From Clostridium sp. (GTDB lineage: Bacteria > Bacillota > Clostridia > Clostridiales > Clostridiaceae), in contig NZ_JAPFDR010000011.1 of NCBI RefSeq assembly GCF_026168755.1, positions 1 through 64,000 on the forward strand: DNA of 64,000 nt, in the 5' to 3' direction. Below, in pieces: positions 45,894 through 54,158 of the stretch; position 1 is the stretch's first letter, and each line of letters opens with the position of its first letter. Below the pieces are notes generated by a model. That model was not told the origin of the DNA and ran no database searches. It saw only the letters and a program-made list of their open reading frames with translations. The position numbers and the translations under genes are program-made.

Positions 45894-45932
45894 GGTTATT
45901 TTTAAATTTAAAAATAAAATATTGATTTCATT

Positions 45933-45963
45933 TAAGAGCTGAGCTTATGGTTTCAGCTCTTTA
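45933..45963 (+). terminator. Terminator-like hairpin
   Basis: AAGAGCTGA / TCAGCTCTT with a GCTTATGGTT loop, then TATTGG; weak T tract. Confidence 0.5.
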
Positions 45964-46010
45964 TTGGTTTAATAAATATGGTATAATATAGAAGAAGGGG
46001 GATGGATAGT

Positions 46011-46766
46011 ATGATTCTTAGTAGAGAGTTGGAAGAGTTATTTTCAAAAGAAGAATTGTTTTGTTTTGAAACAGAAGGATTAATAACTGATTATGATAAA
46101 GTATCGATTGCCTTAAAAAAAGGTGATATAAGTGAGTTGATTAGATTTTGTAAGGTTAATAATATAAAAAATGTTTTCTATACATATGGTTACTATGATA
46201 AAGTAGATTTTATCATTGGTGATGAATTTGAAGAAGAGCTTGAAGAAGAGATATATTCTCTAATGCAAAATGATATTAAAGTTCATAATAAGCAAGTGGA
46301 AAAAATAGATTTCTCAAGACCTAATATATTAATTGTTTTTACAATTTTTGAGGGGTATAATATTACATTTATAGAAGATGAAAATTGGATTGAAGAACAT
46401 GGAGTTGTAGAATCATATCAAAAGATAGAGGAATTAAAAGAAAAATATGAAGAAAAAATTTATGAGTTAGAAGAAAAACAAGCTGAAATGGAAGCTATAG
46501 AAAAGGCGAAAAAGGAAAATGAACTGAAAGATTTAAGAGAAGAGTTTAAAGAGTTTCTTTTAAATGATGATGAGTTCAAAATGTCAACTAATCAGAGGTT
46601 AAGGCGTTCATTTTCACATAACCTATTTAAAAGAACAGACACAAAAAAGTATGAAGTGTTGTTTGAAAAAAAGAACTTATATGAAGATAGTTACTATGTA
46701 GATATAACACGAGTATTTAATTTTGTTGAAGTTGTTTGGAGAGAGTATAAGTCAAATTTATATTAG
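46011..46766 (+). CDS. Hypothetical protein with central coiled coil
   Basis: 251 aa from ATG 46011, 7 nt after GGGGGAT. Residues 1-130 form a compact acidic domain (GLITDYDKVSIALKKGDISE). A coiled coil rich in Glu and Lys spans about 140-190. The C-terminal domain has RRSFSHNLFKRTDTKKYEVL. No family recognised. The next gene starts 25 nt after this one ends, so they are likely co-expressed; position beside HEPN-AbiH suggests a defence role, which is inference. Confidence 0.6.
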   Translation: MILSRELEELFSKEELFCFETEGLITDYDKVSIALKKGDISELIRFCKVNNIKNVFYTYGYYDKVDFIIGDEFEEELEEEIYSLMQNDIKVHNKQVEKIDFSRPNILIVFTIFEGYNITFIEDENWIEEHGVVESYQKIEELKEKYEEKIYELEEKQAEMEAIEKAKKENELKDLREEFKEFLLNDDEFKMSTNQRLRRSFSHNLFKRTDTKKYEVLFEKKNLYEDSYYVDITRVFNFVEVVWREYKSNLY

Positions 46767-46791
46767 TGTAGCAAAATGGAGGATAAGATTA

Positions 46792-47454
46792 ATGAATATT
46801 GGTAGGAATGATATATGCTTTTGTGGAAGTGGTAAGAAATATAAAAAGTGTTGTATGATTAAAATACAAAATCCTGAGTTAGTTTGGAAAGAGAACTTTG
46901 ATAAGCTTGATATAGTTGTTGATAAGAAAGAAGAGCTAAAAACTATTATGTTTGATACATATCAATTTATGAAGAAGAATGATTGGCAAGGTGCTTGTCA
47001 CGTACTATCATCTATTCAATATATTTTATTGAATGAAATAGGGTTAAATCCAAAACTATGTATTGGAGTTGTAGGAGGATTTAAAGGCACTGGTTTTGAC
47101 CATTCTTGGATAGAGTTAGATAATGAAGTATATGATATTACTGTTGCAAATGGTATGAATGATATTAAGGTTTCAGAGCCTATAATAGCAGGGTTTAACA
47201 TTGCTACACTAAAAAGAAGTGAACTAGTATATAACACAAATCAAAAGTTGGATTTTCCAGCTAGTATGATAAAAGATATGTCTATTACTGAGTATTTAGA
47301 TGGGTTTACAAATCAATCAATAAATAATATACCAGCATATTTAAAGTGTGGCTTATGGAATCTAATAATAGATTTTGCAAAGAAAATAAACTTAGAATTA
47401 AACATTGATGATTTAAGAGAGAAATATTCAAAAGTTAAAAGAACAATAGTATAA
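46792..47454 (+). CDS. SEC-C zinc-motif protein with a transglutaminase/papain-like core
   Basis: 220 aa. The N-terminus NIGRNDICFCGSGKKYKKCC is a SEC-C zinc motif. Residues 60-140 hold ACHVLSSIQYILL and FDHSWIELDNEVYDIT, a Cys...His...Asp arrangement seen in transglutaminase-like proteases, including lasso-peptide proteases. A catalytic triad would be the Cys in ACHV, the His in DHSW and the Asp in YDIT. Start ATG 46792 follows GGAGGATAAG. A substrate, perhaps the preceding protein, is not known. Confidence 0.6.
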   Translation: MNIGRNDICFCGSGKKYKKCCMIKIQNPELVWKENFDKLDIVVDKKEELKTIMFDTYQFMKKNDWQGACHVLSSIQYILLNEIGLNPKLCIGVVGGFKGTGFDHSWIELDNEVYDITVANGMNDIKVSEPIIAGFNIATLKRSELVYNTNQKLDFPASMIKDMSITEYLDGFTNQSINNIPAYLKCGLWNLIIDFAKKINLELNIDDLREKYSKVKRTIV

Positions 47455-47471
47455 CAGATAATGTTTATTGA

Positions 47472-47503
47472 AGAGAGTTAGAGTTAATCTAGCTCTTTTT
47501 TTG
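47472..47503 (+). terminator. Intrinsic terminator
   Basis: AGAGTTAGAG and TCTAGCTCT pair imperfectly, followed by seven T, closing the coiled-coil / SEC-C pair. Confidence 0.7.
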
Positions 47504-47614
47504 TTTTAAAAATAATATTTTAGTAAAACAAAAATATAATTTTACGTTTTGAAACGCTTTAGCCGGATAATAACACATTAGGAAAATTAAAAATAGAAAA
47601 AGGAGAATGATATT

Positions 47615-47782
47615 ATGACAAAACAGACTAAAGCAATAAATATTAGAATGAGTGAGGAACTGAATAAGAGAGTAGAAGATTATTGTTGGAACAATCGTGT
47701 TAGAGTAAGCACGTGGATTAGACAAGTAATTGAAGAGAAATTAAATGAGATTGAAGTTAATGGAGCTATTGAAAGAATATGA
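47615..47782 (+). CDS. Ribbon-helix-helix small protein
   Basis: 55 aa. AINIRMSEELNKRVEDYCWN gives the beta strand and first helix; VRVSTWIRQVIEEKLNE the second, as in Arc/MetJ-type repressors. AAAGGAGAATGATATT precedes the ATG. It sits before the second replication-like gene and probably controls it. A GC-rich hairpin, GCTGGAG / CTCCAGC (47824-47846), follows. Confidence 0.75.
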   Translation: MTKQTKAINIRMSEELNKRVEDYCWNNRVRVSTWIRQVIEEKLNEIEVNGAIERI

Positions 47783-47823
47783 GTTAACTTTTGAAGAGGT
47801 GGAAGATTAAAGAATAAGCTAAT

Positions 47824-47846
47824 GCTGGAGTGAAACAAGCTCCAGC
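47824..47846 (+). other. GC-rich hairpin without T tract
   Basis: GCTGGAG TGAAACAAG CTCCAGC, a perfect 7-bp stem between the small repressor-like gene and the replication-like gene. Similar GCTGGAGC sequence recurs at about 50171. It may be a structured leader. Confidence 0.4.
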
Positions 47847-47996
47847 TAGGTTATACAAGCATCTTAATGAGTAGGGTGTTTATATAACCTATTCAATAGG
47901 TGAACTGAGAGAGGTGAAAGAACTATCAGTATAAACAAAAAGGAAAAATGAATAGTGAAAGAGAGGTACAAATATATGAAAGAGAGGAACTAAATT

Positions 47997-48857
47997 ATGA
48001 GTTTTACAAATGATTTTAATTTCAATGGTGGAATGTTTGGAGATACCAAACCAAAAGGAAGCATCAGAGATATGTTTGATGAGAATGGAGAGCCTATTGT
48101 ATATGATATATATGGTAATCCAGTAAGAGAAGAAGCTCCAGCTTCAGTTGGAGAAGTTGAGGAAGTTAATGAGCAATTTTTAGAAAGTAAAATTGAAAAT
48201 AGGGCTCCTGAAACCACTAAAAAGAAAGATGATTGGAGTATTAATATGCCAACTAGCAATGAAACACTTATTAATAGAAAAGAGTTTAATTATGAGGTAT
48301 TGATTAGTTTGTTATTAGAAAGTAAATGGAATGGTGATATGAAAGAAACACACCGTTATATTTATAAAAACAATATAAATTTTACGGAGTTATCAAAAAA
48401 AGCTGGTGTATCAGTTAATACCTTTAAGAAAGCTTTTAATAATCTTATCAAGTTAGGATTTATAATTGATACTACTTTTAATGATGAAAGAGTTTATAAA
48501 ATTCCACAAAAATATATAGGTGGGAATCTATTGTTTGATGTGAAGTTCTTAGATGACCTTTTAAGGTTGCTTCATAAGAATTTAATAAGAATCTATATCC
48601 AGTATTATAAGTATTGCTATAAAAACAATAATACTGGTGTTTATAAAATGCCACAAGCTAAAACACTTGAAGCGGTTGGACTAAGCGTTAATGGTAAAAA
48701 TAAGGATTACTTAAAAAAAGTAAATAGATTACTTGAAAAAGTTGGGTTAATCGAAATAATTGAAATTAAACACCACAGTGGAACACCTCAAGAAATTAGA
48801 TGTCCGTACTATAAAGAAAGTGCCTTTTATAAAGAGATACTTAATAAAAAGAAGTAA
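47997..48857 (+). CDS. Replication-initiator-like protein next to iterons
   Basis: 286 aa. An acidic, low-complexity N-terminus (residues 1-80) leads to a winged-helix domain, NFTELSKKAGVSVNTFKKAF, and a second one near KTLEAVGLSVNGKNKDYLKK. Two winged helices are typical of plasmid and satellite initiators. GAGAGGAAC precedes the ATG. Four iterons begin 5 nt after its stop codon, strongly suggesting that this protein binds them. No exact family recognised. Confidence 0.65.
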   Translation: MSFTNDFNFNGGMFGDTKPKGSIRDMFDENGEPIVYDIYGNPVREEAPASVGEVEEVNEQFLESKIENRAPETTKKKDDWSINMPTSNETLINRKEFNYEVLISLLLESKWNGDMKETHRYIYKNNINFTELSKKAGVSVNTFKKAFNNLIKLGFIIDTTFNDERVYKIPQKYIGGNLLFDVKFLDDLLRLLHKNLIRIYIQYYKYCYKNNNTGVYKMPQAKTLEAVGLSVNGKNKDYLKKVNRLLEKVGLIEIIEIKHHSGTPQEIRCPYYKESAFYKEILNKKK

Positions 48858-48861
48858 ACTA

Positions 48862-49050
48862 TCAAAAAGTAGATATACTTCAATAGACCATCAAAAAGTA
48901 GATACACTTTATATGTTATCCGTCAAAAAGTAGATATACCTTATTGTACTACTCATCAAAAAGTAGATAACATAATAATAGATAATATTAATAACAGATA
49001 AAAATCATAATAGATAACTCTCAGCGAATTTCTAACGAAATTCTACTGAG
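48862..49050 (+). repeat. Iteron array, candidate replication origin
   Basis: TCAAAAAGTAGATA occurs four times in direct orientation at 48862-48875, 48891-48904, 48923-48936 and 48956-48969. Start spacings are 29, 32 and 33 bp, about three helical turns. AT-rich DNA follows, and then a dyad at 49020-49050 (CTCAG, ATTTC / GAAAT, CTGAG). Iterons beside an initiator gene and an AT-rich stretch are the layout of plasmid and satellite origins. Confidence 0.8.
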
Positions 49051-49164
49051 GGAGTCTATTAGATTCTAATGAAATACTTATTGTAAATGAAAAATAGGAG
49101 GGAAGTTCACTGGATGCAGTATTAAGTTGCATCAAATATATACAATAAGGGAGATACAAAAGAT

Positions 49165-50037
49165 ATGAAGAAGAATTTAGAATTGGATTTAACACTAGAA
49201 GAATTAGAGGAAAGGCTACTTCATGCAGAAGCAATAACAGAAGTATGGGAAGAGTTTGGACTAACTTTTGATACTGCTCAACTGGAATATATAGCCAATT
49301 ACTTATTAGCAAAAACAAGTAGACAAGAAAGACAAGCTTACAGAGTATTGTCACAAGCTGAATTTGATAAAAAGAATAGACAAACTACCAACATAAGCAT
49401 ATACCAAGAGTCAGATGATAGCTCAAGTTCAGAAGGAATAAGTAATATAATTGATATAGTTCTTAAGCCTAAGAATGATTACATAAATATGAATTGGAAG
49501 GTTACTTATGATGATGTTATGGAGGATTCAGCAATGGGAGAAGTTCTTAAACAATATAGAGATATAAGACTTCGTGTAATGAAACTTCAAAAAAATGGTA
49601 ACTTAAATGTTAACACATATAGAAGGCTTATGAGTAATGTCAATGATGATATGATAATGACTAAAAAGATATTTAAAGGAGCTACAGAGCCTAAAAATAG
49701 TTGTTATTATCTTGGTGATGTAATAGACTGGGATATAATAGATTACAGTAATGAGAGTCATATAGAAGTAATATTGAAAACTCTAAACCTAAAAGGTGAT
49801 ATTGTACCTGATGATACACTAGGATTAATTGTATTAGATATTAGAATATGCATTGATAAGATGAAGAAGAAATGCTTACTTACTAATGAAGATGTAAGAA
49901 TAATTAATATGACCAATCAGGGTTATACATTAAAGCAGATTAGCAAAAAGATTGGAATCCAAGAGAGTGGAATAAGGAAGAGATTCAAGAAGATTTGTAA
50001 AAAGATAGCTCAGTTTAATTCACGAACAATAATATAA
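49165..50037 (+). CDS. Hypothetical protein with C-terminal sigma-region-4-like HTH
   Basis: 290 aa. A helical N-terminus (LDLTLEELEERLLHAEAITE), a Ser-rich linker near 90, and a C-terminal HTH, YTLKQISKKIGIQESGIRKR, close to sigma-70 region 4 / LuxR-type helices. Phage late-gene activators often look like this. GGGAGATACAAAAG precedes the ATG. It lies upstream of the packaging-like genes and is a candidate activator of them. Confidence 0.6.
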   Translation: MKKNLELDLTLEELEERLLHAEAITEVWEEFGLTFDTAQLEYIANYLLAKTSRQERQAYRVLSQAEFDKKNRQTTNISIYQESDDSSSSEGISNIIDIVLKPKNDYINMNWKVTYDDVMEDSAMGEVLKQYRDIRLRVMKLQKNGNLNVNTYRRLMSNVNDDMIMTKKIFKGATEPKNSCYYLGDVIDWDIIDYSNESHIEVILKTLNLKGDIVPDDTLGLIVLDIRICIDKMKKKCLLTNEDVRIINMTNQGYTLKQISKKIGIQESGIRKRFKKICKKIAQFNSRTII

Positions 50038-50210
50038 AAAGTTTTAAGAGTGTTCGAAAATAGGACAAATATATACAAAATATATACTATTAAAATTGAG
50101 GGAGGTAAGAGCTCTCCTCATAAATAGGAACGACCAAAACAAAAGATAAAGGCTCTAGTGGTTTATACTGCTGGAGCTTAACTATTTTAAAAGAAAGGAG
50201 TAATTAAGAC
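50038..50210 (+). promoter_or_regulatory. Leader with hairpin upstream of a small repressor-like gene
   Basis: GCTCTAGT near 50153-50160 can pair with GCTGGAGC near 50171-50178 (8 pairs including two G-U). AGGAACGA occurs at about 50127 and again in the loop of the hairpin at 50551. A ribosome site AAAGGAG lies before the next start. Confidence 0.35.
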
Positions 50211-50345
50211 TTGAAAGAAAAATATTCTCTATTATTACATTTAGATAATGATTTAAAAAAGAAGCTGGAACAGATAGCTAAAAAATTACATATGAGCAAA
50301 AGCCAAGCCATAAGATATTTAATACTAAACTATGATAAAGATTGA
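50211..50345 (+). CDS. Ribbon-helix-helix miniprotein
   Basis: 44 aa from TTG 50211, with AAAGGAG 10 nt upstream. YSLLLHLDNDLKKKLEQIAK and MSKSQAIRYLILNY give the strand-helix-helix of a CopG-type DNA-binding protein. It is the only gene I can support between 50038 and 51426. The TTG start and short length leave some doubt. Confidence 0.6.
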   Translation: MKEKYSLLLHLDNDLKKKLEQIAKKLHMSKSQAIRYLILNYDKD

Positions 50346-50729
50346 TATTTACTTCAAGGCTATTTTCATAATGAATACCAAAAAACACTAGGCGATACCA
50401 ATAGTGATTCTAAATTTCACATTTAAAATAGCTTTGAAGTAGCTATCATTCCTTCAATAGTGATGGCTATGATTCTAATAGTCCATAAATAACATACAAA
50501 ATAACATCTCCTACTAGGAAGCAAAGAGTATCTCTCTACTATACTAGTTCTTTAAGCTAGAGTATCATAAATTAGGAACGATGATGCTCTAGCTTAAAAA
50601 GATTGTATTTAAATGTATACGTTTAGATGTATATAGATAAATGCAATCTCTCAAAGGGGTTGTAAATATAATAAGTAGAGTTTTCTCTTGGTTGAATTCA
50701 AAACTTATTATTCCTTTATTTGTTTTATT

Positions 50730-50849
50730 ATAAGTAGTTGGTAATAGTTCAAAGGAAATTACATTGATAAAGAATGTAATGATAACTAGGGCTATTACCT
50801 TGCTACATTAAACACCAGTAGGAATAACCTCATGTAACCAATAACTTAT
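50730..50849 (+). ncRNA. Candidate structured RNA/DNA element (three-way junction)
   Basis: Nested pairings are visible. P1 is ATAAGT-TTGG (50730-50741) with CCAA-ACTTAT (50838-50849). P2 is GGTAATAG (50740-50747) with CTATTACC (50792-50799), 8 bp perfect. P3 is ATTACATT (50758-50765) with AATGTAAT (50773-50780), perfect. P4 is TACAT (50804-50808) with ATGTA (50832-50836). No reading frame crosses it. P1 and P2 share two G. Confidence 0.4.
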
Positions 50850-51296
50850 ACAATAAGCAGATATTAGATTATACGGTGATTAAATGATGATTTGTCAGTA
50901 AGTTATAATAATATATTGATAAGTTGCGAAGTATTAGATTGATATATATATAAGATATTGAAATGAAATGAGTATATGAGTTGAATAAGTGTATGATTGA
51001 GAGATACAGTAGATGGGTATGTAGATAAGTAAGTAAAGTAAGTATCATTAAGTATTGAGTATGATTAGGTAATATTAAATATGATTATAAATAATGTTTG
51101 ATGATGTGAAGAAAGAAAAAAATAAAAGTAAGAAGTTAAGTTTTGTTGTGATGGTTAACAACATTAGGAATGACCTGATTTTTTTTATAACACTCCCTCT
51201 AGAGCCACGCCCTGCCCTTACGTACAATATCTTAAAAAATATGAAACTTTTAAATTAGCACATGAAATACAAATAAAAATAATAAAATATACGACA

Positions 51297-51345
51297 AAAA
51301 AGCCTTAAAAGCTAGTTAAATCAATAGCTCTAAGGCTTTTTGTTG
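51297..51345 (+). terminator. Intrinsic terminator
   Basis: AAAAAGCCTTA and TAAGGCTTTTT pair, with inner GCTA / TAGC and a T tail. It isolates the packaging-like operon from the region upstream. Confidence 0.8.
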
Positions 51346-51426
51346 TTTGTGGAATTATCTTAACATGACGATGAAAATTTTGTCAAGCATAGATTTAAAA
51401 TTGATTTTGAGGAAAGGAGAAAAATT

Positions 51427-51618
51427 TTGAGAAATAATAAGAGTACAACAATTTCAATAAGGTTTACAGAAGAAGAAAAAGAGATATTAAATAATGCTTC
51501 TTTTATGAAGTGTGTGCCAATAGCAGATATAATTCGTGAAAGTCTTAAACTGTATTTTAATAATTCTTCAGCTTTTGAAACTAGTACAGAAAAGAGGTCT
51601 AGAGTATGGAAGGTATGA
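51427..51618 (+). CDS. Ribbon-helix-helix protein
   Basis: 63 aa. STTISIRFTEEEKEILNNAS and IADIIRESLKLYFNN show a strand and two helices of the CopG/Arc type. TTG start with AAGGAGAAAAA. It overlaps the following gene by 13 nt and leads the packaging-like operon 51427-53691. It may act as the autorepressor of this operon. Confidence 0.7.
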   Translation: MRNNKSTTISIRFTEEEKEILNNASFMKCVPIADIIRESLKLYFNNSSAFETSTEKRSRVWKV

Positions 51619-52001
51619 TTTTCAATAATACTTACAACGTAACAAAAGAGGAACAGTTGCAGAATTATTTTGGAAGTTTTGATAGTGATAAGGTTGATGC
51701 TTTAGTCGATAAGGTAGAAGGTAGAAAACAAAAGAGTATAGCAAGAGAATTGCTTCATGAAGTGCCTAATCTTTTGAACACAGATATATACTCTTTAAAA
51801 ATTTTAGTGGAGCTTTTAACAGATATTGAGTACCTAAATGTAAAGATGAAGCAGTGTAGGGAAAATGATAATTTACAATTATTTACTAAGTTATTAAAAA
51901 GTAAATTGGATGCAGTAGCTAAAGTAAATACTATTTTAGAATCTTATGGGCTTACGCCAAAAAGTAGAAAATCAATTTTAGTATTAGATATGGAGGAATA
52001 A
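51606..52001 (+). CDS. Small terminase-like protein (P27 family resemblance)
   Basis: 131 aa. The C-terminal segment AVAKVNTILESYGLTPKSRK resembles the conserved tail of P27-type small terminase subunits (LGLTPxSR). The middle is helical with DIYSLKILVELLTDIEYL as in that family. Small terminases recognise the packaging site on phage DNA. No large terminase gene is present, as in phage satellites that redirect a helper's packaging. It overlaps the next start by one base (TAATG). Confidence 0.6.
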   Translation: MEGMIFNNTYNVTKEEQLQNYFGSFDSDKVDALVDKVEGRKQKSIARELLHEVPNLLNTDIYSLKILVELLTDIEYLNVKMKQCRENDNLQLFTKLLKSKLDAVAKVNTILESYGLTPKSRKSILVLDMEE

Positions 52002-52348
52002 TGGCAAGAAAAGTTAAGACCAAAAAGAAAAGAAATTATATTATGAATGACGAATTTATGAATTGGTTTATCAAAGCTAGATTTGACGCAATGAAGCCTA
52101 AACTACCCCATGAGTATATTTACAGTGGTAAGCTATATCAGATTATATTGAATTATGATAAATGGCATAAAGAAAAGTATGGTAAGACCACAAAGGAATA
52201 TATTATGCAAGATTATCTACAGTTTCTAAAGGACTCACAAAAAGAAAATGAGATACTGGAGCTTATGAAGCTAAAGAATTACACAGATGAAGAACTATTA
52301 GAGTATGCAAAAAAAGAGAAAATAAAAGATTTAAAAGAAATAAACTAG
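52001..52348 (+). CDS. Hypothetical protein in packaging-like operon
   Basis: 115 aa, basic at the N-terminus (ARKVKTKKKRNYIMNDEFMN) and helical and charged elsewhere; NYTDEELLEYAKKEKIKDLK ends it. Starts on the stop of the preceding gene. No family recognised. It could be a DNA-binding partner of the small terminase, but nothing shows this. Confidence 0.6.
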   Translation: MARKVKTKKKRNYIMNDEFMNWFIKARFDAMKPKLPHEYIYSGKLYQIILNYDKWHKEKYGKTTKEYIMQDYLQFLKDSQKENEILELMKLKNYTDEELLEYAKKEKIKDLKEIN

Positions 52349-52372
52349 AAGAGAAAGAGGAGAATTATTATT

Positions 52373-53017
52373 ATGGCTAAAACTAAAAGTACAACAAACA
52401 AAATTATAAATGCAAAAAGGATTCAACAAATTGAGAATTTCGATTTGTCACTAGGAATATTTGTTAATCCAAACCTTAGACAACAAGTAGTTCTTAACCC
52501 AATCGGTTTAGAATTGAATTTGACAAAGTTAAAAGAGTTAAGAGAGGAATTACAAGGGTTCGATATTGATATTAAAGAGATTGATTGTAGTAGAATATTT
52601 AGTGGAAATCCTGAGTTGACTGAAACAGAAGTATTCATTAGAAATATTGGTAATTGCAGTTATATGAGCTATAGAAATGATTATTTGAAAATGATAGAGC
52701 AAAGAGAGCTTGAAGAAGTTTTTCCAGTAGAAGAAAGAAAATCTAGAATTTTAGAACTTGAAGCAGAAATTACGAAAGAAGTTTTAAAAGGTTCTACGGT
52801 AGGTAAGTTAAACAAGGACTTAAGGAAATCATGTGAAGCTAGAGCAGAAGAATTAAGAAAAGAACTTCATAGCATAGAAGAAACATTTAATGTAGTCAAT
52901 GAAGAATATCTTAACTCAATGCTTTATATGATAGCAGATAGAAAAATAAAAGAGATAAAAAGTAGATTAGATTTTAAAATTGATTATCTTGAGGATGTTA
53001 TGGAGGATATAGCATAA
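52373..53017 (+). CDS. Hypothetical coiled-coil protein
   Basis: 214 aa. Residues 100-200 form long charged helices (RILELEAEITKEVLKGSTVG; RAEELRKELHSIEETFNVVN) like a scaffold or structural phage protein. GAGGAGAATTATTATT precedes the ATG. The stop overlaps the start of the protease gene. It could be a scaffold-like partner of the protease, which is inference from gene order. Confidence 0.6.
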   Translation: MAKTKSTTNKIINAKRIQQIENFDLSLGIFVNPNLRQQVVLNPIGLELNLTKLKELREELQGFDIDIKEIDCSRIFSGNPELTETEVFIRNIGNCSYMSYRNDYLKMIEQRELEEVFPVEERKSRILELEAEITKEVLKGSTVGKLNKDLRKSCEARAEELRKELHSIEETFNVVNEEYLNSMLYMIADRKIKEIKSRLDFKIDYLEDVMEDIA

Positions 53018-53691
53018 TGGAAACAAGAATGAATGATACATTAGAGTTGAGAGTTAACCAGCAAGACCAAAAAATATATCTTGCTGGTTATTTGCCGATT
53101 AATGAATTTTCTGAGGTATTGATGGACAAAGAGGGAAAGAGATTTAGAGAGAAAATTAATAGTGGTTGCTTCAGTAGAAAAATTGAATCAATAGGAAAAA
53201 ATTTCCCGTTGCTACTTATAAATCATGATGATAATCAGCAATTGCCAGTAGAATCATTTGAATATATGGAAAGTGGAAATAGACTGAAAATACTTTATAC
53301 TTTACCATTAATAGAGGAAGTGATGGATAAACTGAAAGATTTAAGTGAAGCTAGATTATCATTTGGATTTACTGTTTTGAAGGAGATAAAACTTCCTAAG
53401 AAAAGGGATGTAGATGGTATAGATTATGAAAGAACAGTAACCGATTTTGCTTCTCTCAATGAAATCTCGATTCTTAGAAATAAGTTACCAGCATACTCAC
53501 AAACTAAAGCTTTTGCTGGAGATGAAGAGTCAGTGAAAAGAGCAATAGCAAAAGCTGAAATTTCAGAGAAAAGGAAGGAATTATGTAAGTTATATCAATT
53601 AGAGGTAGATAGGTATAAGGAATACATAAATAAAAAGAGAAGAAATGATTTATTTGGATTTGGAGCAAATGTAAAAATACCAATGAATTAA
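53017..53691 (+). CDS. HK97-type prohead protease
   Basis: 224 aa. KIYLAGYLPINEFSEVLMDK begins the fold; the catalytic His is in LLLINHDDNQQLPVES, and the catalytic Ser in ARLSFGFTV, with NEISILRNK after it. Such serine proteases process the capsid protein and scaffold during head maturation. There is no portal or capsid gene in the window. It ends the operon at a strong terminator. The basic tail (NKKRRNDLFGFG) is short. Confidence 0.8.
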   Translation: METRMNDTLELRVNQQDQKIYLAGYLPINEFSEVLMDKEGKRFREKINSGCFSRKIESIGKNFPLLLINHDDNQQLPVESFEYMESGNRLKILYTLPLIEEVMDKLKDLSEARLSFGFTVLKEIKLPKKRDVDGIDYERTVTDFASLNEISILRNKLPAYSQTKAFAGDEESVKRAIAKAEISEKRKELCKLYQLEVDRYKEYINKKRRNDLFGFGANVKIPMN

Positions 53692-53693
53692 TC

Positions 53694-53729
53694 AATAGGG
53701 GATGCAGTAATTACATCCCCTATTTTTTG
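53694..53729 (+). terminator. Intrinsic terminator
   Basis: AATAGGGGATG / CATCCCCTATT with a CAGTAATTA loop and six T. Confidence 0.9.
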
Positions 53730-53956
53730 CTTTTTATAGCAAAAATAATTCTTAACTATACATAAGTAGTTTTTAAGGATTCTAGAAGTTTTAAAATTAA
53801 CAGAGAGCCCTTAAACCAAGTATTTACCTAATACTCACCTAATTAAAATGAAATTTGGATTTCATTGATATTTATGGAATCAAGTTAGTTTGTTTTACAT
53901 TTCTTTTTATACTTTACGGATAATAGAGGGAATTAACTATAAGGAGGAGAAAAGCA

Positions 53957-54157
53957 ATGATAAGAATTGAAGAGAAAGGTGACATTAAAATTTATAATGA
54001 TGGCATTTTAATTCTAATGGGTAGAAGTATTAGAGAAGTGATAGAAATAATAGAGGCTTTACTATATGGGAATAGGGATGCTTGGGAAGTTGAACTATTA
54101 AACAATATTTTATATACTATTAATAACAACCTTTCCACAAATATGGAGGTTGCATAA
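53957..54157 (+). CDS. Small hypothetical protein upstream of the recombinase
   Basis: 66 aa. IRIEEKGDIKIYNDGILILM then a helical end. AAGGAGGAGAAAAGCA precedes the ATG. Its stop is one base before the recombinase start codon, so the two are translationally coupled. It could be a recombination directionality factor, the usual partner of serine integrases, but no family is recognised. The 260 bp in front of it carries a TTTACA/TATAAT-like promoter region and no gene. Confidence 0.55.
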   Translation: MIRIEEKGDIKIYNDGILILMGRSIREVIEIIEALLYGNRDAWEVELLNNILYTINNNLSTNMEVA

Positions 54158-54158
54158 A

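Larger units (their letters stand above)
50346..51426. other. 1.1-kb non-coding, highly structured region
   Basis: No gene is supported. It holds a hairpin TTTAAGCTAGAG / CTCTAGCTTAAA (50551-50597, loop with AGGAACGA), the three-way-junction candidate at 50730-50849, runs of AT-rich short repeats (50880-51120), a GC-rich block CCCTCTAGAGCCACGCCCTG near 51190, and a terminator at 51297-51345. It could be an origin, a transfer site or regulatory RNA. Confidence 0.5.

Noticed and set aside
48862..48969. CRISPR array
   Set aside because: Repeats are only 14 bp with 15-19 bp spacers, no cas gene is near, and the initiator gene context fits iterons.
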